6,807 nt of DNA, from the NCBI GenBank assembly GCA_035399665.1, contig DAOPJM010000063.1, positions 1 through 6,807 of the forward strand, written 5' to 3'. Under the pieces are notes generated by a model. The model saw only the letters and a list, made by a program, of their open reading frames with translations, was not told the origin of the DNA and did no database searches. Both the position numbers and the translations under genes were made by a program. Source of the DNA: DAOPJM01 sp035399665. Its GTDB lineage: Bacteria; Bacillota; Clostridia; Christensenellales; CAG-138. Positions 1 to 4,261 of this stretch are shown in pieces; the stretch's first letter is position 1; each line of letters starts with the position of its first letter.

Positions 1-31
1 ATGCGTTCAAAAGGGCTGTCGGTGAAAAGGG

Positions 32-1690
32 TCATTCGTCGTCACGCCCCGTTTCATCGGTTTCATCAGCGACCTCCGGCTCAGTCTCATAGGGTTCGTC
101 GTCATCCTCGTCATCAAAGCCGTAATCGTCAATGTCATTTTTGCCCTTGGCTGTATTCTTGGGCTTGCGGAGCTTGAAGTACCAGACGGCAACGCCACCG
201 ATTGCAAGCAGTACCACAACGATGGCGATTGCCCCGACAGGGCTGCTCTTGGTTTCTTGCTCCGGCTCATCCACAGGCTTCTCCGGCTCGACTTGCGCTT
301 CTTTACCGGCACACTCACTCATATTGCTCTTGCAGACCGGGCAGTTGGTGTTCACATCACCGGCAACACACTTATCTGTGCAAGTGCAGACTACCGGCGT
401 TTCTACCGTCTCTCCGTCAAGCAGCGCCATCAGGTCGGCATCATCGACAAGGTTCAGGAAATAGGTTTCGTAGCTCTCGCCGTCCTCGTCAATGGGCTTG
501 TCATAGTCGATAACGATGTAGAAAGTGTCGCCGTCTTTCGTCTGTACGGCGATGAACTGCTTATTGGTATAGCGGTCATACAGTAAATCGCGGGTAACGG
601 CATTTCTGTTCTGCGAAAAACCGTCGCCCGGTTCAATCGTGACCTCGGCTGCCGGTGTCGCGCTTGGCGTCGGCGTCGGAGTCGGAGTCTTTGTACCTGT
701 TCCCGTTGTGGGAGCTGTCGTAGGAGCCGGGGTCGTGACAGGCGTTGTGGTCGGCTTTGGGGTAGGCGTCGGGTCGCACACATCATCGTCGTAGTAGGGG
801 TTCTTGATCTGCACGGTCTTGGACTTGTTTCCGGCATAATCGACGGCAACAATGCTCATCTGCTCGTACTCGTCGGCATAGTCTTTGAGCCGAATATCCA
901 GCGTACCGTTCACAAGGCCGGTAAAGCGAAACCCGTTCACATAGATGCACTCAACGCCGGAAAGAGCGTCGCTGGCTTCCACGCGCAGCAGAGCACCGTC
1001 AATACCGGCGCGAATGGTGGGTGCTTCTCTGTCAAAGCACTCGATGTAGGCGTTCTTGGTATGCGCGTTTCCATCCTTATCCGTTACCGTCACATAGACG
1101 GTGCAGTTTTCAGCGATCTCAATGGTAGTGGTATCAGTCTCGATGAGGCTGTCGGTAACATCCACCCAGCTTCCGTTTTTCTCAATCTTTACCTCGACCT
1201 TTTCCCACTCGGTCTTGTTTACGTCGATAATCCGAATGGATACCGTAGCTTTCTCCGTGTACCACCCGGAAGGACGCTGGATGAGGATTGTAAAATCAGG
1301 CGAAAGAGGTTCGCCGACGCAACCGTCAATTCCGGCAGCGCAGGCGGGACACTCCATGTTCGGTGCGTCTGCATGGCAAAGCGTTTCGCATATACACACG
1401 GGTTCCGGCGTTTCCGGGTCGGAAGTTGTTTCCGGGTCAGTCGGCGTCTCCGGGTCAGTTGGCGTCTCCGGGTCAGTAGGTGTTACGGGGTCAGCAGGCC
1501 CTTCGGATTCGCTCTCATCTTCGGGAACGATGTCAATAACGACAATTTCAGGCTCGCCGGTGTCCTCGGCGCTCTCACCGCCCTCGGCCATCGTTGCCAT
1601 GCCCATAAGAGGCATACAAACAAGGATAAGGCAAAGAGCCATTACAAGAGCGCGGCCAATGCGCCGTTTGCGGTTCTTATTCTTCATCAT
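32..1690 (-). CDS. CD1107 family mobile element surface protein (DUF4366-type C-terminal region), 552 aa
   Basis: Numbering is from the ATG at 1690. A Sec signal peptide occupies about 1-35 (basic KNKNRKRRIGR, then VMALCLILVCMPL; likely cleavage near ATMA/EG). An acidic stretch and five hexapeptide repeats of TPTDPE type follow (64-93), then a first six-cysteine motif (99-124). A beta-rich, Ig-like region covers about 131-300 (DGNAHTKN and VDYAGNKSKT turns typical of such folds), followed by a Pro/Thr-rich linker (307-348). The DUF4366-like core is at about 354-426 (DTFYIVIDYDK, ETYFLNLVDDADLMALL), with a second six-cysteine motif at 435-460. A membrane helix at about 484-504 and a cytoplasmic acidic tail (519-552) complete the protein. 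It is therefore exported and held by a C-terminal helix. The family accompanies conjugation genes but its function is unknown; a surface or mating-contact role is inference. From memory, many relatives are much shorter, so the Ig-like insert appears to be an addition. Confidence 0.88.
   Translation of the reverse strand: MMKNKNRKRRIGRALVMALCLILVCMPLMGMATMAEGGESAEDTGEPEIVVIDIVPEDESESEGPADPVTPTDPETPTDPETPTDPETTSDPETPEPVCICETLCHADAPNMECPACAAGIDGCVGEPLSPDFTILIQRPSGWYTEKATVSIRIIDVNKTEWEKVEVKIEKNGSWVDVTDSLIETDTTTIEIAENCTVYVTVTDKDGNAHTKNAYIECFDREAPTIRAGIDGALLRVEASDALSGVECIYVNGFRFTGLVNGTLDIRLKDYADEYEQMSIVAVDYAGNKSKTVQIKNPYYDDDVCDPTPTPKPTTTPVTTPAPTTAPTTGTGTKTPTPTPTPSATPAAEVTIEPGDGFSQNRNAVTRDLLYDRYTNKQFIAVQTKDGDTFYIVIDYDKPIDEDGESYETYFLNLVDDADLMALLDGETVETPVVCTCTDKCVAGDVNTNCPVCKSNMSECAGKEAQVEPEKPVDEPEQETKSSPVGAIAIVVVLLAIGGVAVWYFKLRKPKNTAKGKNDIDDYGFDDEDDDEPYETEPEVADETDETGRDDE
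1413..1502 (-). repeat. Five tandem 18-bp units coding for hexapeptides
   Basis: On the plus strand the units begin at 1413, 1431, 1449, 1467 and 1485. The two central ones read TCCGGGTCAGTYGGCGTC and differ by a single base; the third and the outer ones have diverged. They code for TTSDPE, TPTDPE three times, and a degenerate GPADPV in the stalk of the surface protein just after its signal peptide. Since the unit is a multiple of three, gain or loss of copies would keep the frame and change only stalk length. Confidence 0.85.
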
Positions 1691-1925
1691 CAGATTCCTC
1701 CTGTTTCGGAATAGTAAAAGACGCTCCGCTGTCAGAGCGGAACGTCTGGAGATAGGCTGCAAAATCTTCGATGCTGATTTTCTGGCTTCTCATCATGGAA
1801 ACAATCTCGGTGTTCTCAGTTTCGGTGATAAGCCTGTCAAGCTCTCGGTTTCTCGCTTGCAGCTTCGCAATCTTCGAGCTGTTTTTGTCCTTTTCTGCGC
1901 GGTATTTGTCGAGCTTTTCGCTCAT
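1677..1925 (-). CDS. DUF4315 family protein, 82 aa
   Basis: This small soluble protein has a charged N-terminal helix likely to form a coiled coil (about 1-38, KYRAEKDKNSSKIAKLQARNRELDRL), followed by the family signature ENTEIVSMMRSQKISIEDFAAYLQTF at about 37-62 and a short acidic tail ending ESDDEE. The pattern and the location between the NlpC/P60 gene and the DUF4366 gene match DUF4315 in Tn1549/CTn-type elements. The molecular function of the family is not known to me. ATG at 1923-1925 is preceded by AAGGAGG (AGGAGG at 1933-1938), seven bases away. The gene's last 14 bases overlap the start of the next gene, so translational coupling is likely. A strong stem-loop lies within its last third (1719-1747). 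Confidence 0.9.
   Translation of the reverse strand: MSEKLDKYRAEKDKNSSKIAKLQARNRELDRLITETENTEIVSMMRSQKISIEDFAAYLQTFRSDSGASFTIPKQEESDDEE
1697..1702 (-). promoter_or_regulatory. Ribosome binding site of the CD1107/DUF4366-type gene, decides its start
   Basis: AGGAGG on the minus strand lies six bases before ATG 1688-1690 and nine before a second ATG at 1685-1687. Either could be used; they differ by one Met. The open frame reaches back to an ATG at 1762, but that part merely shadows DUF4315 and lacks such a site, and starting there would bury the signal peptide behind 24 extra residues. Confidence 0.8.
1719..1747 (-). terminator. Terminator-like stem-loop inside the end of the DUF4315 gene
   Basis: The transcript would form AGACGUUCCGCU / AGCGGAGCGUCU, 12 pairs with one G-U wobble, closing a five-base loop CUGAC. 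The stem is followed by UUUACUAUU, a short and imperfect U tract. It ends 29 bases before the ATG of the surface-protein gene, upstream of its ribosome binding site. It could attenuate transcription into the last gene or stabilise a processed mRNA end. The structure is seen directly; the function is inferred. Confidence 0.45.
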
Positions 1926-1940
1926 AGACAGTCCTCCTTT

Positions 1941-3668
1941 TCATAGTGGCAAACGCCCGTAGGCGTATAGGTTGTTCCTTAACCCGCTGTGCTCCAAATC
2001 GAGATAGCCAATGGGGTTTCCCGCGTGGATAATCCAACCGTCGCCCACGTAGATGGCCACATGGCTGACGCCCGGCGTATCATACGTCCCAACGAAAAAC
2101 ACAAGGTCGCCGGGACGGGCGCTTGAAGCGGGAATGGGTGTGCAGATGTTGTATAAGCCCTGTGCTCCTAATCTGCCGGTATTGAGTACGCCGGAGTTCG
2201 TGAGCACCCAGCTTACAAAGCCGGAGCAGTCAAATGAAGTGGTCGGGTTCGACCCGCCCCAAACGTAGGGGTAGCCGAGGTATTTCTCCGCTTCCTCCAT
2301 AATCGTGGCAAAGGTTTCGTCTGCAAGGTATTCTTCGGGTATCTCATGGTCTGTGTATTCGAGAATGGTTCCGCCGAACAGGTCTGGTCGATTACCGAGC
2401 ACGGAGATATAGACGGCGTACATACCGACTTGCTCCTGCCCCATGATGTAGATTGGCAAGTGAGACAGGTTCTCGTTGTTCAGCGATACGTTGCAGATGT
2501 AGTAGTTGTACGGCACTTGAACGTCGTACTCATAATACTCTGTTACCCATTCGCCCGTATCCGGGTCAATATAGGAGTAGCTGTCCACCCGTGTCTCTGT
2601 TCGATAGCGCACCTCCGTGACGACTTCTTCCGTGAGCTGATACTGCTTTTCAAACAGCATTGCCATCGCTCCCTGAACTTCATCGAGTGTCCACGCTCCA
2701 CCATGATAGGCCGTCAGGATGGATATGAGCACATACGGGTCGTGCTCAATATCCTCAAGGTCGTAATGGTACTCATCGTAGTCGGGGTGCATCGTCTCAT
2801 AGTGGTCAACCTCGTATTGCAGCTCCGCTTCCAGCGCACAGTAGGCAGCTTCCGCGCCCAGCATATCGCTATCCTCGGATGGATAGGTGGAGGCGGCTAT
2901 GGACTGTATGCCGGACTGGAAGATGACTGAGCATGAGGACATACAGTTCAACAGGATAACGAGCATGACGCCGATCCCGCCGACAATAAGGAACCCCTTT
3001 TTGTGACGGGCGATAAACTCGCCCGTCTTTTTCGTCGCCTCTGCCGTCTTTTCTGCCGCTTTCTTCGCGCCAGTCGCGGTTTTCTGTGCCGTCTCTGCCG
3101 TTTTTCCGGCCTTTGCTGCCGCATACTCTTTCTTTATTGCCTGTTTCTGCTGCCAGCGGGATACGGGGTTTGAAGAAAGCTGCGGATTTTCCTTCGCGTT
3201 CTTCTGCTGCAAGTAGTTCACGTTGGCCTTATCAAGCTGCTTTTCTGTTCTTGCTGCTTCCCGATATGGTTTGAGCTGGTGGGAATGATAAGCGTTCTGA
3301 CCGGCACGAACGGAAAACTCAGCCGCTTCCTCTGTTTTGTGAGCTGCTTCAACGCCAACATTGTCGTCCTCATACTGGCTGACCTGACGGTGGGCTTCCA
3401 GCCCAGGAACAGCCTCAATCGCATGGGTGAGCTTCGACGGAGGCTTCTTTTTGTCTACTTCCTCAAAACGCAAGCGCACCGTTGCTTTTCCTTTTGCATC
3501 AACGGTGCGCTCTTTGGTTATGACCTTTTTCTTGGGGATTTTCGCCTCGGCTTTTTCCATCTTGGCAGATGCTTTTTCTGCCTTTCGGATTGGTTCTTTA
3601 AGCTCCGGCGTTTCCATTTCTTCGTCCGAGAAATGGAGGCGATAGGCTTGTGAGCTTCGCTTTTTCAA
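1941..3668 (-). CDS. Membrane-anchored NlpC/P60 cell-wall endopeptidase (CD1108 family mobile element protein), 575 aa, TTG start
   Basis: This is the peptidoglycan hydrolase of the conjugation module. NlpC/P60 enzymes are cysteine peptidases that usually cut the D-Glu to diamino-acid bond of the wall stem peptide; here the likely job is local wall opening for the secretion channel, comparable in role to CwlT/Orf14 of Tn916. Residues 1-223 are rich in Lys, Ala and Glu, strongly basic and probably cytoplasmic, with a KTAE-like repetitive stretch at 189-217. One membrane helix follows at about 225-242 (GFLIVGGIGVMLVILL). An extracellular segment of unassigned fold covers about 265-435. The NlpC/P60 domain is at about 450-575 with Cys481 (FDCSGFV), His536 (VSHVAIYVG) and His548 (IIHAG), so the catalytic residues are intact. 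The KK after ARH and before the helix supports an inside N-terminus. It lies 33 bases after the previous gene and stops 15 bases before the DUF4315 ATG. Confidence 0.93.
   Translation of the reverse strand: MKKRSSQAYRLHFSDEEMETPELKEPIRKAEKASAKMEKAEAKIPKKKVITKERTVDAKGKATVRLRFEEVDKKKPPSKLTHAIEAVPGLEAHRQVSQYEDDNVGVEAAHKTEEAAEFSVRAGQNAYHSHQLKPYREAARTEKQLDKANVNYLQQKNAKENPQLSSNPVSRWQQKQAIKKEYAAAKAGKTAETAQKTATGAKKAAEKTAEATKKTGEFIARHKKGFLIVGGIGVMLVILLNCMSSCSVIFQSGIQSIAASTYPSEDSDMLGAEAAYCALEAELQYEVDHYETMHPDYDEYHYDLEDIEHDPYVLISILTAYHGGAWTLDEVQGAMAMLFEKQYQLTEEVVTEVRYRTETRVDSYSYIDPDTGEWVTEYYEYDVQVPYNYYICNVSLNNENLSHLPIYIMGQEQVGMYAVYISVLGNRPDLFGGTILEYTDHEIPEEYLADETFATIMEEAEKYLGYPYVWGGSNPTTSFDCSGFVSWVLTNSGVLNTGRLGAQGLYNICTPIPASSARPGDLVFFVGTYDTPGVSHVAIYVGDGWIIHAGNPIGYLDLEHSGLRNNLYAYGRLPL
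1953..1966 (-). other. Small UACG-tetraloop hairpin before the DUF4315 ribosome binding site
   Basis: The transcript reads ACGCC-UACG-GGCGU, five pairs closing a C(UACG)G loop of the stable UNCG class. It ends 15 bases before the DUF4315 AGGAGG, within the last codons of the peptidase gene. It might slow ribosomes or mark an mRNA processing boundary, but a stem this short could be chance. Confidence 0.3.
3005..3032 (+). terminator. Rho-independent-terminator-like hairpin facing antisense to the operon
   Basis: GACGGGCGA at 3005-3013 pairs perfectly with TCGCCCGTC at 3019-3027 around a five-base loop TAAAC, and TTTTT follows at 3028-3032. On the plus strand this is a textbook intrinsic-terminator layout. 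It lies within the peptidase gene just before its membrane helix and would stop transcripts running against the operon. On the minus strand the stem is flanked by A-rich sequence, so it should not terminate the sense transcript. Confidence 0.45.
3473..3511 (-). repeat. 12-bp perfect inverted repeat within the NlpC/P60 gene
   Basis: AGCGCACCGTTG at 3473-3484 and its exact complement CAACGGTGCGCT at 3500-3511 enclose 15 bases. In the mRNA this is a stable stem whose loop is purine rich (contains AAAAGGAAAA). It codes for residues 53-65 of the peptidase. There is no U tract, so it is not a typical terminator. It may be an RNA element, a protein binding site or coincidence from the mirrored RTV / ATVR codons. 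Confidence 0.55.
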
Positions 3669-3672
3669 GGTT

Positions 3673-3678
3673 CCTCCT
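3673..3678 (-). promoter_or_regulatory. Ribosome binding site of the NlpC/P60 gene, supports the TTG start
   Basis: The minus strand reads AAAGGAGG followed by AACC and then TTG at 3666-3668. The four-base gap is short. Between the upstream in-frame TAA (the stop of the preceding gene at 3702-3704) and this TTG there is no ATG or GTG codon, and the next in-frame ATG is codon 18 without a comparable site. Confidence 0.7.
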
Positions 3679-3701
3679 TTCCGCGTAATTAGGGCATACG
3701 C

Positions 3702-4250
3702 TTATCTGTCCAGCCGGTATTTGATTTCTTCCAGAGCTTCGAGCAGCTCATCGGTGGTTTTGAGCAGATCGGCAGACTGCACCACGCTGTTCGCGGCGTC
3801 CTCCTTGAGTTCATAGAGGCGGTCACACATACGCTCAACCTCCATGTAAGTCAGGCCGCCGTCGCCGTCTGCTTCCTCGTCGTCATAGTCGAAGTAGTCA
3901 TCGTCATCGCAGTCCTGTTCATCGTCGTCGGCGGGAGGCTCCTCGCCCATGTTGAGGATTTCGTTGACAAAGACCTCTTTCGCTTTCATAAGCTCCAGCT
4001 TGTCACCGCACTTACCAGCGAAGTAATCAAGGGGGAAGCCAAAGCTCAGAAATGCCTCATCAGCTTTGCATTTCAACTCCATACAAGCAGACAGAGTGTG
4101 GATAAGCTCCTGCTTCGTGACTTGGCCGAGGGTGAGACGATTGATGGTTTCAAAAAAGCATCTGGAGTAGTTGTAGAGCGAAGCCGCAGCCTCAGTCCGC
4201 TTATCGTAAACAGTTTCGGGGATGAGAAAGATACGGTTCTTCTGTTTCAT
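3702..4250 (-). CDS. Uncharacterised 182-aa ICE protein with acidic core
   Basis: I do not recognise a named domain. ATG at 4248-4250 is preceded by AAGGAG at 4258-4263, seven bases away and overlapping the virB4 stop, so the two genes are coupled. There is no signal peptide or membrane helix, so the protein is probably cytoplasmic. Residues 15-100 look mostly helical. Residues 108-131 are almost entirely Asp/Glu (for example DDDEQDCDDDDYFDYDDEE). Residues 134-182 look like an amphipathic helix or short coiled coil (for example LLKTTDELLEALEEIKYRL). Five cysteines are scattered (31, 56, 61, 81, 114, plus 142) without a clear metal-binding spacing. Its place between the VirB4 ATPase and the NlpC/P60 peptidase suggests an accessory factor of the secretion machine, but that is inference from context only. 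It may correspond in position to the gene between CD1110 and CD1108 in C. difficile elements; I cannot confirm homology. Confidence 0.85.
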   Translation of the reverse strand: MKQKNRIFLIPETVYDKRTEAAASLYNYSRCFFETINRLTLGQVTKQELIHTLSACMELKCKADEAFLSFGFPLDYFAGKCGDKLELMKAKEVFVNEILNMGEEPPADDDEQDCDDDDYFDYDDEEADGDGGLTYMEVERMCDRLYELKEDAANSVVQSADLLKTTDELLEALEEIKYRLDR

Positions 4251-4261
4251 GTGATTTCTCC

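Noticed and set aside
1413..1502. Short regular repeats considered as a CRISPR array
   Set aside because: Units are contiguous without spacers, have an 18-bp period divisible by three, and code for a hexapeptide stalk.
1101..1946. Long plus-strand open frame of 281 codons
   Set aside because: It lies opposite the DUF4315 and surface-protein genes, its composition mirrors their repeats (SGSVGVSGSVGV), it lacks a good ribosome binding site, and the minus-strand genes are supported by families and coupling.
1837..2037. Minus-strand open frame of 66 codons
   Set aside because: It overlaps the end of the peptidase gene and the start of DUF4315 in a different frame, has no family resemblance and no better ribosome binding site.
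2346..2930. Plus-strand open frame of 194 codons
   Set aside because: Antisense to the extracellular part of the peptidase; valine-rich low-information translation with no domain or ribosome binding site that I can see.
2926..2946. Possible lipoprotein signal at the membrane helix of the peptidase (LLNC)
   Set aside because: Asn directly before Cys does not fit a lipobox and the helix is internal after 223 residues, so an uncleaved membrane anchor is more likely.
3669..3701. Gap between the 182-aa gene and the peptidase gene, examined for a promoter or terminator
   Set aside because: Only the ribosome binding site is visible; no -35/-10 pair or stem-loop can be supported in 33 bases.
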